Positions 15,683 through 24,285 of a stretch of DNA of 64,000 nt are shown one piece after another. Below the pieces are notes generated by a model, which saw nothing but the letters and a program-made list of their open reading frames with translations, ran no database searches and was not told the DNA's origin. Position numbers and translations under genes: made by a program. Every line of letters begins with the position of its first letter. The first letter of the stretch is position 1. The DNA comes from Methylobacterium ajmalii. GTDB lineage: Bacteria; Pseudomonadota; Alphaproteobacteria; Rhizobiales; Beijerinckiaceae. The stretch lies in assembly GCF_016613415.1 (NCBI RefSeq), contig NZ_JACWCT010000138.1, positions 1-64,000 of the forward strand. The letters are read 5' to 3'.

Positions 15683-16519
15683 CTACACCAACCCCCGCAA
15701 CCCCTCCCGATAGGTCGGATACGCCAGCGCCACCCCCAGCTCCTCCCGGATCAAGCGGTTCCTTACCCGCTTGTTCTCGCCGTAGAAGCTGCGCGCCATC
15801 GGGCTCAGGGACGCGGTGTCGAAATCGACCGCCGGCGGCAGCGGCAGTCCGGCGAGGTCGGCGGCAAAGGCCGTCACGTCCTGCGGCGGGGCCGGCTCGT
15901 CGTCGGTGACGTTGTAGACCGCGCCCGGGCGCGGCCGGTCGAGGGAGGCGGCGAGCGTGGTGGCGATGTCGTCGACGTGGATGCGGTTGAACACCTGGCC
16001 CGGCTTGACGATGCGCTGCGCCTTGCCCTGGCGCAGCTTCTCGAACGCGTTGCGGCCCGGCCCGTAGATGCCCGACAGCCGGAAGACCTGCACCGCCTTG
16101 CCGGTCCGCGCGCCGAGTGCCAGCCAGGCCTCTTCCGCCGCCACCCGGTCGCGGGTGCGCTGGTGGGTGGGGGCGGGCGGCGTCGCCTCGTCGATCCAGG
16201 CCCCGCCCTGGTCGCCGTAGACCCCGATCGTCGAAAGGTAGCCGATCCAGTGCGCCGGCCCGGCCGCGATGGCGTCCGCGAAGGCGTGGAGCGCCGGGTC
16301 GTGGCCGGAATCCGGCGGGATCGACACCAGGATCGCGTCGGCCCGCGCGAGGTCGTCGGCGATCCGCGGATCCGCCTCCCCGGGAGAGAGGACCCGCAGC
16401 GACACCCCGTCGACCGCGGCGGGCGCCTGGCGGGTCGCGGTGACGGAGGCGAAGCGGGCGCGCTCGCGCGCCACGAAACGGCCGGCGGTGTAGCCGAGCC
16501 CGAAGACGAACAGGTTCAT
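15683..16519 (-). CDS. NAD(P)-binding epimerase/reductase-like protein (extended SDR, atypical)
   Basis: 278-aa Rossmann-fold protein. It starts MNLFVFGLGYTAGRFV, a nucleotide-binding loop of GxGYxG type rather than the classical TGxxGxxG, as in the YeeZ-like atypical SDR group. Later features are LSTIGVYGDQGGAWIDE, RLSGIYGPGRNAFEKL and FNRIHVDDIA, all typical of NDP-sugar epimerase relatives. The substrate is unknown. It lies 36 bp after queG on the minus strand, so both are probably co-transcribed. The ATG at 16519 begins directly at the first beta strand. Confidence 0.82.
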   Translation of the reverse strand: MNLFVFGLGYTAGRFVARERARFASVTATRQAPAAVDGVSLRVLSPGEADPRIADDLARADAILVSIPPDSGHDPALHAFADAIAAGPAHWIGYLSTIGVYGDQGGAWIDEATPPAPTHQRTRDRVAAEEAWLALGARTGKAVQVFRLSGIYGPGRNAFEKLRQGKAQRIVKPGQVFNRIHVDDIATTLAASLDRPRPGAVYNVTDDEPAPPQDVTAFAADLAGLPLPPAVDFDTASLSPMARSFYGENKRVRNRLIREELGVALAYPTYREGLRGLV

Positions 16520-16554
16520 GGGGCCCAAAGCCTCGTCCGAGGGAACGTGCCGTC

Positions 16555-17724
16555 TTATGCAGGGCGCTGCTCGGCTCCCGCCAGAGGGCTCACCCTCGGG
16601 ACACCTCGGTTTTTTGCCGCCGCCCACTCGGCGAGCACGTCGGGATCGTGCTCGTCCGGCGCGGGGCCGGGGGGCAGGCGCCCGAGGCGGGCGAGCGCCC
16701 ACACCGCCATGCCGCGCACCAGCGGCGAGGCGTCGTCGAGGAGCCGCAGCGCTTCTCCGGCGAGGTCCGGGTCGCCTGAATTGCCCACCGCGATCAGCAC
16801 GTTGCGCAGGAAGCGGTCGCGCCCCGTCCGCTTGATCGGCGTGCCGGCGAAACGCTGGCGGAAGCTCGCCTCGTCGAGCCGGGCCAGCTCGGCGAGGGGA
16901 GGGGCGGCGAGGTCCGCACGGGCCGCGAGCCGCGCCTCCCGGGCCGCGGCCGCGAACTTGTTCCACGGGCAGGCCGCCAGGCAATCGTCGCAGCCGAAGA
17001 CCCGGTTGCCCATCGGCTCCCGGAACTCCGCCGGGATCGGCCCCTCGTGCTCGATCGTCAGGTAGGCGAGGCAGCGCCGGGCATCGAGCCGGTAGGGAGC
17101 CGGAAAGGCGTTCGTCGGGCAGGCATCGAGGCAGCGCCGGCAGCTCCCGCACCGGTCGGGCTCGGATGCGTCCACCGCCAGGTCGGCCGTGGTGTAGATC
17201 GCCCCGAGCAAAAGCCAGTTGCCGAACTTGCGCGACACCAGCACGCTGTGCTTGCCCTGCCAGCCGAGGCCGGCGGCTTCCGCGAGCGGCTTCTCCATCA
17301 CCGGCGCGGTGTCGACGAAGACCTTGACCTTAGCCCCCGCCTTGGCGGCGAAGGCACCACCCAGCTCCTTGAGCTTGCCCTTGATCACGTCGTGGTAGTC
17401 GCGCCGGCGCGCGTAGATGGCGACCGAACCGCGCGTCGGATCGGCGAGGGACGCCAGCGGATCGCCCTCCGGCCCGGCATTCATCCCCAGCATCACGATG
17501 CTGCGGATCGCCGGCCACAGCCGCGCCGGCTCGGCGCGCTCCGCCTTGCGCTCCTCCATCCAGGCCATCTCGCCGTGGTGGCCGGCGGCGAGCCAGGCGG
17601 AGAGGCGCTCCGGCAGGGCCGGCACCGCGTCGGGCCGGGTCACCGCGAGTGCGTCGAAGCCGAGGATGCGCGCGCGGGTCTCGAGGAAACGCCGCAGCTT
17701 GTCTGGGGTCTGGGTCGCCGTCAG
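16555..17724 (-). CDS. queG: Epoxyqueuosine reductase
   Basis: 389-aa cobalamin- and iron-sulphur-dependent enzyme that reduces epoxyqueuosine to queuosine at position 34 of tRNAs. It contains two ferredoxin-like Cys sets, CGSCRRCLDACP and CDDCLAACPW, and the family blocks VFVDTAPVMEKPLAEAAGLGWQGKHS and FGNWLLLGAIYT. A HEAT-like C-terminal part follows (about residues 300-389). No ATG, GTG or TTG lies at the expected place; a CTG at 17724 overlaps the upstream gene's TGA as CTGA and gives the normal N-terminus, so a CTG start is proposed. Confidence 0.9.
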   Translation of the reverse strand: MTATQTPDKLRRFLETRARILGFDALAVTRPDAVPALPERLSAWLAAGHHGEMAWMEERKAERAEPARLWPAIRSIVMLGMNAGPEGDPLASLADPTRGSVAIYARRRDYHDVIKGKLKELGGAFAAKAGAKVKVFVDTAPVMEKPLAEAAGLGWQGKHSVLVSRKFGNWLLLGAIYTTADLAVDASEPDRCGSCRRCLDACPTNAFPAPYRLDARRCLAYLTIEHEGPIPAEFREPMGNRVFGCDDCLAACPWNKFAAAAREARLAARADLAAPPLAELARLDEASFRQRFAGTPIKRTGRDRFLRNVLIAVGNSGDPDLAGEALRLLDDASPLVRGMAVWALARLGRLPPGPAPDEHDPDVLAEWAAAKNRGVPRVSPLAGAEQRPA

Positions 17725-18413
17725 AAGTCGAGATCCGCGTAATGGTCGGCCGGCGCCATCCCGGCCACCCGGTCGGCGAGCAGGCCGCGGAAGGACGGGC
17801 GCGACTTCACCCGGGCGTACCAGTGCCGCGCCATCTCGTCCTCGTCCCACGGCACGTCGCCGAGATAGTCGACGCAGGACAGGTGCGCGGCGGCCGCCAG
17901 GTCGGCATAGGTCAGGTGGCTGCCCGCCAGCCAGTTCCGCCGCGAGATCAGGTAGCCGATGTATTTCAGGTGGTAGCGCACGTTGCTGCGCGCCGCCCGG
18001 ATCGCGTTCATGTCGGGCGGACCGCCGCCGTGCTGCGAGGTCATGAAGCGCTTGTGGATCTTCTCGGTGACGAGATAGCCGGTCACCTCCTGATCGAACT
18101 TCTGCAGGAACCAGTCGAGCAGGCGCCGCACCTCGACCCGGGCGGCCGGCGCCTCCGGCAGGAGCCGGATGCCGCTGAGCCCGAGGCCGCGCGTCTCGTC
18201 GAGGTACTCGGCGATGACGCCGCCGCCCGGCACGGCGAGGCCGCCTTCCTCCACCAGCACCGGCGTGGTGCCGGCGGGGTTGAGCATCAGGAAGTCGTCC
18301 CGGCGCTCCCAGGGGCGCTCTTCGACGAGCTGGGGCTCCATGCCCATCTCGGCCATCACCAGGCGCACGAAGCGGGAATGCGGGCAGAACGAGGAGTGAT
18401 GGAGCGTCGCCAT
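17721..18413 (-). CDS. Glutathione S-transferase-fold protein, probable FzlA homologue
   Basis: 230-aa GST-fold protein: thioredoxin-like domain at 1-80 (LHHSSFCPHSRFVRLVMAEM, LNPAGTTPVLVEEGG) and an all-helical domain to the end. The conserved C-terminal tail (ADHYADLDF) and the position between uppP and queG resemble the alphaproteobacterial FzlA group, GST-like proteins that bind FtsZ and shape constriction. This assignment is inferred from memory of the neighbourhood; an enzymatic GST remains possible. Its TGA overlaps the proposed queG start by 4 nt. It is divergent from uppP with 518 bp between. Confidence 0.75.
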   Translation of the reverse strand: MATLHHSSFCPHSRFVRLVMAEMGMEPQLVEERPWERRDDFLMLNPAGTTPVLVEEGGLAVPGGGVIAEYLDETRGLGLSGIRLLPEAPAARVEVRRLLDWFLQKFDQEVTGYLVTEKIHKRFMTSQHGGGPPDMNAIRAARSNVRYHLKYIGYLISRRNWLAGSHLTYADLAAAAHLSCVDYLGDVPWDEDEMARHWYARVKSRPSFRGLLADRVAGMAPADHYADLDF

Positions 18414-18931
18414 GCGGGGCCGTTTCGCGCTTCGTCTGTTGGCTGGCCTTGAAGGTCGGCTCGCGGTGGGTCGTGCGGGGGTCGCGTCTGTATCAGGCTT
18501 GGCCCGCGCGTGATTAACGCCCGGTCACCACCAGAGGTATGTCTTTCGGCATCCTTAACACGGCGATGCGGGGCTGGTAACCGAGCCTCAACCGTACCGG
18601 TGCGAGACTCCGCCCTGTAGCCGGCGCCCGCGATCGGAGCCATGCGGCGGGAGCGGTCCGGTCCTCCGTCACGGTCGGCCCTGACCACCACAGACTTGCC
18701 ACACAAGACTTGCCACAGGGTCTCGCGACGACGGCCGATCCACCCCGGCGGGCGGGGTACGGCACCGGCCGGGCCCGTGACGGTCCCGGTTCCTTCCCCC
18801 CATCCCCGCCGGGCGCGGTCGCGACCGCCCGCGGCGCGAGCACGAGAGCAGGCGACGATGACGACGGTGACGAGTAGGGCAGGGGCGGGCGGGCCCGCGC
18901 GCGGCACCACCGCGGGCCGGGGAGCGCGGTG
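18414..18931. other. long intergenic region between divergent genes
   Basis: 518 bp separate the GST-fold gene and uppP. Apart from a 12-bp direct repeat near 18692-18717 nothing specific was found. Open frames here lack protein-like sequence. Promoters for both directions must lie here. Confidence 0.4.
18692..18717 (+). repeat. 12-bp direct repeat upstream of uppP
   Basis: AGACTTGCCACA occurs at 18692-18703 and 18706-18717, period 14 bp. It is notably less GC-rich than the surroundings and might be a binding site or part of a promoter. Confidence 0.35.
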
Positions 18932-19735
18932 ATGGACGTCGCCAGCATCGGCAAGGCCGTGGTGCTCGCCCTCGTCGAGGGCGCCACCGAGTTCATCCCG
19001 GTCTCCTCGACCGGGCACCAGCTCCTCGTCGGCCACTTCATCGGCTTCGAATCGCCCAATAACACCTTCGAGGTGCTGATCCAGCTCGGCGCCATCCTGG
19101 CCATCGTCGGGGTCTATTTCCGCCAGCTCCTCGACCTGCTGCGGCGCGCGCCCCGCGACCCGAGCGCCCGCCGGTTCATCCTGGCGATCCTGATCGCGTT
19201 CCTGCCCGCCGCGATCATCGGCGGCCTGTTCTCGAAGTACATCAAGTTCTACCTGTTCAACCCCTGGATCATCTGCTCGACGCTGGTCGCCGGCGGTCTC
19301 GTGCTTCTCGTCATCGACGAGACCGAGATCGAGCAGAAATACGACGACGTGCACCAGTACTCGCTGCCGATGGCGCTCAAGATCGGCTTCTTCCAGTGCC
19401 TGGCGATGATCCCGGGCGTGTCGCGCTCCGGCGCCACCATCGTGGGGGCGATGCTGATGGGCTCGGGCAAGCGCGCCGCCACCGAGTTCTCGTTCTACCT
19501 CGCGATGCCCACCATGGCGGGCGCCTTCGCTAAGGACCTGCTCGACAACTACAAGAACCTGTCGAAGGACGATGTCGGGCTGATCGCCATCGGTTTCGTG
19601 GTGGCGTTCCTGTCGGCCCTGTTCGTGGTCCGCAAGCTCCTCGACTACGTCTCGCGGCACGGCTTCGCGCTGTTCGCCTGGTGGCGCATCCTGGTCGGTG
19701 CCGCGGGCTTCGCCGGGCTGATCATTTTCGGGTGA
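18932..19735 (+). CDS. uppP: Undecaprenyl-diphosphatase
   Basis: 267-aa integral membrane enzyme (BacA/UppP) that dephosphorylates undecaprenyl pyrophosphate to recycle the lipid carrier for peptidoglycan and other wall polymers. Family motifs are VEGATEFIPVSSTGHQLLVGHFIGF near residues 14-38 and the second block MIPGVSRSGATIVGAMLMG near 155-173. About eight membrane helices. The ATG at 18932 directly follows an in-frame GTG at 18929; GGGGAGCG upstream serves either. A hairpin terminator follows the stop. The neighbouring FzlA-like and queG genes are divergent. Confidence 0.96.
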   Translation: MDVASIGKAVVLALVEGATEFIPVSSTGHQLLVGHFIGFESPNNTFEVLIQLGAILAIVGVYFRQLLDLLRRAPRDPSARRFILAILIAFLPAAIIGGLFSKYIKFYLFNPWIICSTLVAGGLVLLVIDETEIEQKYDDVHQYSLPMALKIGFFQCLAMIPGVSRSGATIVGAMLMGSGKRAATEFSFYLAMPTMAGAFAKDLLDNYKNLSKDDVGLIAIGFVVAFLSALFVVRKLLDYVSRHGFALFAWWRILVGAAGFAGLIIFG

Positions 19736-19741
19736 CGCTTC

Positions 19742-19766
19742 GGCGGAGGCGCCCCGCGCCTCCGCC
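19742..19766 (+). terminator. 10-bp hairpin after uppP
   Basis: GGCGGAGGCG (19742-19751) pairs with CGCCTCCGCC (19757-19766) around a 5-nt loop, 6 bp after the stop. Confidence 0.6.
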
Positions 19767-19810
19767 CCCCGCGAGGGACCTCGACCCACGCCCCGCGAGG
19801 GACCTCGACC
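19767..19810 (+). repeat. two 20-bp direct repeats
   Basis: A 20-bp unit beginning CCCCGCGAGGG is present exactly at 19767-19786 and 19791-19810, a period of 24 bp, directly after the uppP terminator. Possibly a slipped duplication; it may also bear on the promoter of the mutase gene 65 bp downstream. Confidence 0.5.
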
Positions 19811-19874
19811 AATGGCGTGTGGCGCGGCTATGTGCTGGCGTTAGGGAGAGATCCGCGCCACGAGGACCCGCGAC

Positions 19875-21686
19875 ATGGACGATACGACGCTCGCCGCCGC
19901 CTTTCCGGCCGCCACCGAGGCGCAGTGGCGTGCCCTGGTCGACGGGGTGCTGAAAGGCGCCGATTTCGAGAAGCGGCTGGTGCGCCGCACCCCGGACGGC
20001 ATCAAGGTCGCCCCGCTCTATCCGCCGGCCGAGGCCGCTCCCCAGCCGGGCCGCGCCGAGCCCGGCCGCTGGCGCGTCAGCCAGCGGGTCGACCATCCCG
20101 ATCCGGCCGAGGCCAGCGCCCTGGCGCTCACCGACCTCGACGGCGGCGCCGACGCCCTGACCCTGGTGATGGCGGGAAGCCCGGCCGCCCGCGGCTTCGG
20201 CCTTCCGGGCCCGCAGGCCCTGGACGCCGCGCTCTCCGGCGTGATGCTGCCGCTGATCGGCCTGCGGCTCGATGCCGGCGCCGTGGGCCCGGACGCCGCC
20301 AGGGCTCTCCTCGCCCTCGCCACAAGCCGGGGCGACGACCTCGCCGCCCTCGACATCGACCTCGGCCTCGATCCCGTGGCGATCGAGGCCGCGACCGGCG
20401 CCGCGCCGTCCTGGCCGGCCCTGCCCGAGATCCTGCGCGACCTCGACGCCGCGGGATTCGCCGGCCGCGCCTTCCTGGCCGATGCCCGCCCGTTCCACGA
20501 GGCCGGGGCCGGCGAGGCGCTGGAGCTCGCCGCGCTCCTTTCCGGCGCGCTCGCGACCCTGCGGGCGCTGGAGGCCGGTGGTTACACGCTGGAGCGTGCC
20601 CGCGACGCCCTGGCCTTCCTGCTGGTCGCCGATTCCGACGAGTTCCTGACGGTCGCCAAGACCCGGGCCCTGCGCCGGCTCTGGGCCCGGGTGGAGGAGG
20701 CCTGCGGGCTCGCGCCCGCGCCGATCCGGCTCCACGCCGAGACCGCCTGGCGCAGCACCACCCGGCGCGACCCGTGGGTCAACCTGCTGCGGGCGACCAC
20801 CGCCGCCTTCTCGGCCGGCCTCGGCGGGGCCGACGCGATCACGGTCCTGCCTTTCACGGCGGCGCTCGGCCTGCCCGACGCCTTCGCCCGCCGCTGCGCC
20901 CGCAACACCCAGCACGTCCTCCTCGACGAGGCCAATCTCTGGCGCGTCGCGGATCCGGCCGCCGGTGCCGGCGGCTTCGAGACCTTGACGGAGGCTCTCT
21001 GCACCGAGGCCTGGGCGCAGTTCCAGGCGATCGAGCGGGACGGCGGGATCGCCGCGAACCTGCGCTCCGGCGCCCTGGCGACCCGCCTCGCGGGCCTTCG
21101 CAAGACCCGCGACGCCGACCTCGCTACCCGCCGCCAGCCGATCACCGGAACGAGCGAGTTCCCGGACCTGCACGAAGCGCCGGTGGCGGTGCTGGCCCCG
21201 GCCCCGGCGGCCGGCCCCGTGCCGGAAGGGGCGCTGCCCTCGCGGCGCCTCGCCGAACCCTACGAGGCCCTGCGCGACGCCTCCGACGCGGCGCTCGCCC
21301 GGACCGGGCGGCGCCCGCGGGTCTTCCTCGCCAATCTCGGGCCGTTGAGCGCCTTCAATACCCGCGCCACCTTCGCCCGCAACGCCTTCGAGGCCGGCGG
21401 CATCGAGGCGGTGACGAACGAGGGTTTTGCGGATCACGCCGCCATGGCGGAGGCCTTCCGGCAATCCGGCACGCGCGTCGCCTGCCTGTGCTCGTCGGAT
21501 GCGATCTATGCCGAGCAGGCGGTCGCCGCCGCCGAGGCGCTGCGGGCGGTGGGCGCCGCCACGGTCTACCTCGCCGGCAAGCCGGGCGAGCTGGAGGCGG
21601 CCTTGCGGGCCGCGGGCGTCGCCCACGACCTCTATGCCGGCTGCGATCTGGTGAAGCTCCTGGCCCAGGCGCAGGAAGCGGCCTGA
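19875..21686 (+). CDS. mutA: Methylmalonyl-CoA mutase, small (beta) subunit
   Basis: 603-aa non-catalytic partner of adenosylcobalamin-dependent methylmalonyl-CoA mutase, which interconverts succinyl-CoA and methylmalonyl-CoA; in methylotrophs this also serves the ethylmalonyl-CoA cycle. Recognised by WRALVDGVLKGADFEKRLVRRTPDGI, RLHAETAWRSTTRRDPWVNLLRATTAAFSAGLGGADAITVLPFTAALG and a C-terminal B12-domain remnant that lacks the cobalamin-ligating DxHxxG. That absence is normal for small subunits. The large subunit is not in the window. Single-gene start with weak ribosome site; holC follows 47 bp later. Confidence 0.9.
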   Translation: MDDTTLAAAFPAATEAQWRALVDGVLKGADFEKRLVRRTPDGIKVAPLYPPAEAAPQPGRAEPGRWRVSQRVDHPDPAEASALALTDLDGGADALTLVMAGSPAARGFGLPGPQALDAALSGVMLPLIGLRLDAGAVGPDAARALLALATSRGDDLAALDIDLGLDPVAIEAATGAAPSWPALPEILRDLDAAGFAGRAFLADARPFHEAGAGEALELAALLSGALATLRALEAGGYTLERARDALAFLLVADSDEFLTVAKTRALRRLWARVEEACGLAPAPIRLHAETAWRSTTRRDPWVNLLRATTAAFSAGLGGADAITVLPFTAALGLPDAFARRCARNTQHVLLDEANLWRVADPAAGAGGFETLTEALCTEAWAQFQAIERDGGIAANLRSGALATRLAGLRKTRDADLATRRQPITGTSEFPDLHEAPVAVLAPAPAAGPVPEGALPSRRLAEPYEALRDASDAALARTGRRPRVFLANLGPLSAFNTRATFARNAFEAGGIEAVTNEGFADHAAMAEAFRQSGTRVACLCSSDAIYAEQAVAAAEALRAVGAATVYLAGKPGELEAALRAAGVAHDLYAGCDLVKLLAQAQEAA

Positions 21687-21733
21687 GCATCGTGCCCCGG
21701 GCCGGTGCCGCCGGCCCCGGGGTGCCCTATCTC

Positions 21734-22192
21734 ATGAGCGTGACCGAGATCCTGTTCTACCACATGCAGCGCCAGCCCTTGGAGGCGGTGCTGCCGAGCC
21801 TCCTGGAGAAATCCCTGGAGCGGCAATGGCGCGTCGCCATCCAGGCGACGAGCGAGGAGCGGCTGCAGGCCCTCGACGACCACCTCTGGATTTTCTCGGA
21901 GGAGAGCTTCCTGCCCCACGGCACCGACCGCGACCCCGACTGCGCGACGCAGCCGGTGGTGCTGACCCTGCGCGACGCCAACCCCAACGCCGCCTCGATC
22001 CGCTTCCTGGTCGAGGGTGCGTCCCTGCCCGACGACGCGGCCGAGTACCAGCGCATCTGCATCCTGTTCGACGGCACCGACCAGGACGCCCTGCTGCGCG
22101 CCCGCGAGCAGTGGCGCACCGCCAAGGAGGCCGGCCACGCCGTCGCCTACTGGCAGCAGGACGAGGGCGGCCGCTGGCAGAAGAAGGCCTGA
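21734..22192 (+). CDS. holC: DNA polymerase III chi subunit
   Basis: 152-aa chi subunit of the polymerase III clamp loader, which links the clamp loader to single-strand binding protein. Alphaproteobacterial HolC signatures are TEILFYHMQRQPLEAVLPSLLEKSLERQWRV, LDDHLWIFSEESFLPHGT and RICILFDGTDQDALLRARE. The ATG at 21734 gives the standard start; no upstream extension is similar to the family. It lies between the mutase and the S10 peptidase, both on the same strand. Confidence 0.93.
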   Translation: MSVTEILFYHMQRQPLEAVLPSLLEKSLERQWRVAIQATSEERLQALDDHLWIFSEESFLPHGTDRDPDCATQPVVLTLRDANPNAASIRFLVEGASLPDDAAEYQRICILFDGTDQDALLRAREQWRTAKEAGHAVAYWQQDEGGRWQKKA

Positions 22193-22250
22193 AGGGGCCC
22201 GCCCGACACAGAAGCGCCGGCCGTCCGGCCCCGCCTCCCGAGGAGACGTC

Positions 22251-23813
22251 ATGACCCGCATCACGACCCGGATCCTCGCGCTGGCGGCGGCCCTGTGCCT
22301 CGGGCCCGCCCCGGCCGTCCTCTCGCAGCAGGCACGCCAGGAGAGTCGGCAGGAGACTCGGCAGGAGGCGCGCCAGCCCGAGGGGCGGCGGCTGCCGCCG
22401 GATGCCACGACCCAGCACAGCCTCGCCCTGGCGGGCGGCCGAACCCTGAGCTTCACCGCATTCGCCGGCAGCCTGCCGCTGGTCGACGAAGCGGGCAAGC
22501 TCCAGGCCGAGATCGCCGTCACGGCCTTCACCCTGGCCGGCAAGGACGCGGCGACGCGGCCCGTGACCTTCGCGATCAATGGCGGGCCGGGGGCGTCCTC
22601 GGCCTATCTCAACCTCGCGGCGGTCGGGCCCTGGCGCCTGCCCCTCGACGGCACCAGCATCAGCCCGTCGATGGCGCCGGTACCGGTCCCCAACGACGAG
22701 ACCTGGCTCGACTTCACCGACCTCGTCTTCATCGATCCGGTCGGCACCGGCTACAGCCGGGCGACGGGCGACGACGCGAAGCGCTATTACGGGGTCGAGA
22801 GCGACGCCGCCGTCCTGTCGGCGGTGGTCGCTCGCTGGCTGCGCACCAACGACCGGCTCGCCTCGCCGAAATTCTTCCTCGGCGAGAGCTACGGCGGCTT
22901 TCGCGGGCCCCTGATCGCCCGCAAGCTCCAGGACGATGTCGGGGTCGGGCTGTCGGGGCTGGTCCTGCTCTCGCCGGTCCTCGATTTCGGCTATCTCCAG
23001 CCGCCGCGGCACAACCCGCTCGGTGCCGTGACGCGGCTGCCCTCGCTGGCCGCCGCCGGGCTCGAACGGCGCGGCGAGACGCCCGGTCCCGCCCGGATGC
23101 AGGAGATCGAGGCCTACGCCACCGGGCCCTACCTCGCCGACCTCCTGCGCGGGCCCGCCGATGCCGCCGCCCTCGACCGGCTGACCGAGCGGGTCGCGGG
23201 CCTGACCGGGCTCGACCCGGCGCTCGTGCGCCGCCAGGCCGGCCGGGTCTCGGGAGCGAGCTACCAGCGCGAGGCCGATCGCGACACGGGCCGGGTGGCG
23301 AGCGCCTACGATACCGGCGTGAGCGGGTGGGACCCGGACCCGAGCGCGGCCTTCGGCCGGTTCGAGGACCCGATCCTCACCGCCATGCAGGCGCCGCTCA
23401 CCAGCGCGATGATCGACCTCACCGCCCGTACCCTGAACTGGCGGGTGCCGAACCTGCGCTACGAGCTCTTGAGCAATGCGGTCAACGGCGCCTGGAACTG
23501 GGGCGGCGGCCGCTCGGCCCCGGAGGTGGTGGGCGAGCTGCGCCAGGCGCTCGCCCTCGACGGCAACCTGCGGGTCCTCGTCGCGCACGGCTACACCGAC
23601 CTCGTCACGCCGTACTTCGCCTCGAAGCTGGTCCTCGACCAGATCCCCTCCTACGGGCCGACGCCGCGCCTCTCGCTGGCGGTCTATCCCGGCGGGCACA
23701 TGTTCTATTTCCGCCAGGCGTCGCGGGCGGCCTTGCGCGGGGACGCCATCCGCCTCTACGAGACGGCCCTGGCCGCACGGGGAAGCGGCCCGAGGACGGA
23801 CGAGGCGCGATGA
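22251..23813 (+). CDS. Peptidase S10 (serine carboxypeptidase-like), exported
   Basis: 520-aa secreted alpha/beta-hydrolase of peptidase family S10. The signal peptide spans about 1-26. A small Arg-Gln-Glu repeat (RQES-RQET-RQEA) follows at about 29-41. The oxyanion region INGGPGASS near residue 110, the nucleophile in GESYGG, an Asp in HGYTDLVTP and a His in YPGGHMFYF make up the triad. Removes C-terminal amino acids from peptides, presumably in the periplasm; bacterial substrates are unknown. GAGGAGA lies 4 nt before the ATG. The stop overlaps the lipoprotein gene by 4 nt. Confidence 0.9.
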   Translation: MTRITTRILALAAALCLGPAPAVLSQQARQESRQETRQEARQPEGRRLPPDATTQHSLALAGGRTLSFTAFAGSLPLVDEAGKLQAEIAVTAFTLAGKDAATRPVTFAINGGPGASSAYLNLAAVGPWRLPLDGTSISPSMAPVPVPNDETWLDFTDLVFIDPVGTGYSRATGDDAKRYYGVESDAAVLSAVVARWLRTNDRLASPKFFLGESYGGFRGPLIARKLQDDVGVGLSGLVLLSPVLDFGYLQPPRHNPLGAVTRLPSLAAAGLERRGETPGPARMQEIEAYATGPYLADLLRGPADAAALDRLTERVAGLTGLDPALVRRQAGRVSGASYQREADRDTGRVASAYDTGVSGWDPDPSAAFGRFEDPILTAMQAPLTSAMIDLTARTLNWRVPNLRYELLSNAVNGAWNWGGGRSAPEVVGELRQALALDGNLRVLVAHGYTDLVTPYFASKLVLDQIPSYGPTPRLSLAVYPGGHMFYFRQASRAALRGDAIRLYETALAARGSGPRTDEAR

Positions 23814-24196
23814 CCGGCCAGACGACGATGCGGCGCATGGTGGCGGTCCTGATGGGCGTCGGCACGCTTGCGCTCGCCGGCTGCGGCGGCAGCACCGACC
23901 GGGCCGCCCCGCCGCCGGTGGTCGCCGCCCCCAAGCCCCCGCCGCCGGCCCCGTCCTGGGGCCCGGTCCTGGCGCAGGACGGCAGCTGCACCGGCTCGGT
24001 GCCCGCGACCGCCACCGAGATCGCTCCCGGCATCCCCGAATGCGAGCTGGTCCGGCTCAAGGGCCACCCGCCGACCGACGTCCTGGTCGGCGAGAGCGGG
24101 CGGGGCCAGCGCGAGGTGCAGGTGCTCTACACCGAGCCCGGCGCCAAAGAGCTGTACTTCTTCGTCAACAACCGGCTCGACCGGATCGTGAAGTAA
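23810..24196 (+). CDS. Small putative lipoprotein
   Basis: 128-aa protein with an N-terminal signal ending in the lipobox LAGC (about residues 22-25), then a Pro-rich spacer and a compact domain of about 75 residues containing two later Cys residues (DGSCTGS, IPECELV). The ending ELYFFVNNRLDRIVK is reminiscent of small outer-membrane assembly-type lipoproteins but not enough to assign. The ATG overlaps the peptidase stop (ATGA), so the two are coupled and may work together in the periplasm. MRRMV, six codons later, is an alternative start. Confidence 0.8.
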   Translation: MTGQTTMRRMVAVLMGVGTLALAGCGGSTDRAAPPPVVAAPKPPPPAPSWGPVLAQDGSCTGSVPATATEIAPGIPECELVRLKGHPPTDVLVGESGRGQREVQVLYTEPGAKELYFFVNNRLDRIVK

Positions 24197-24285
24197 CGCC
24201 ACGGCACTCGACTTGCACCGCGCCGCCAGGGGCGGCGCCCCCCGAGATCGGCCGAGCGAGACCCGCGAGAGGGACCACGGGCATC

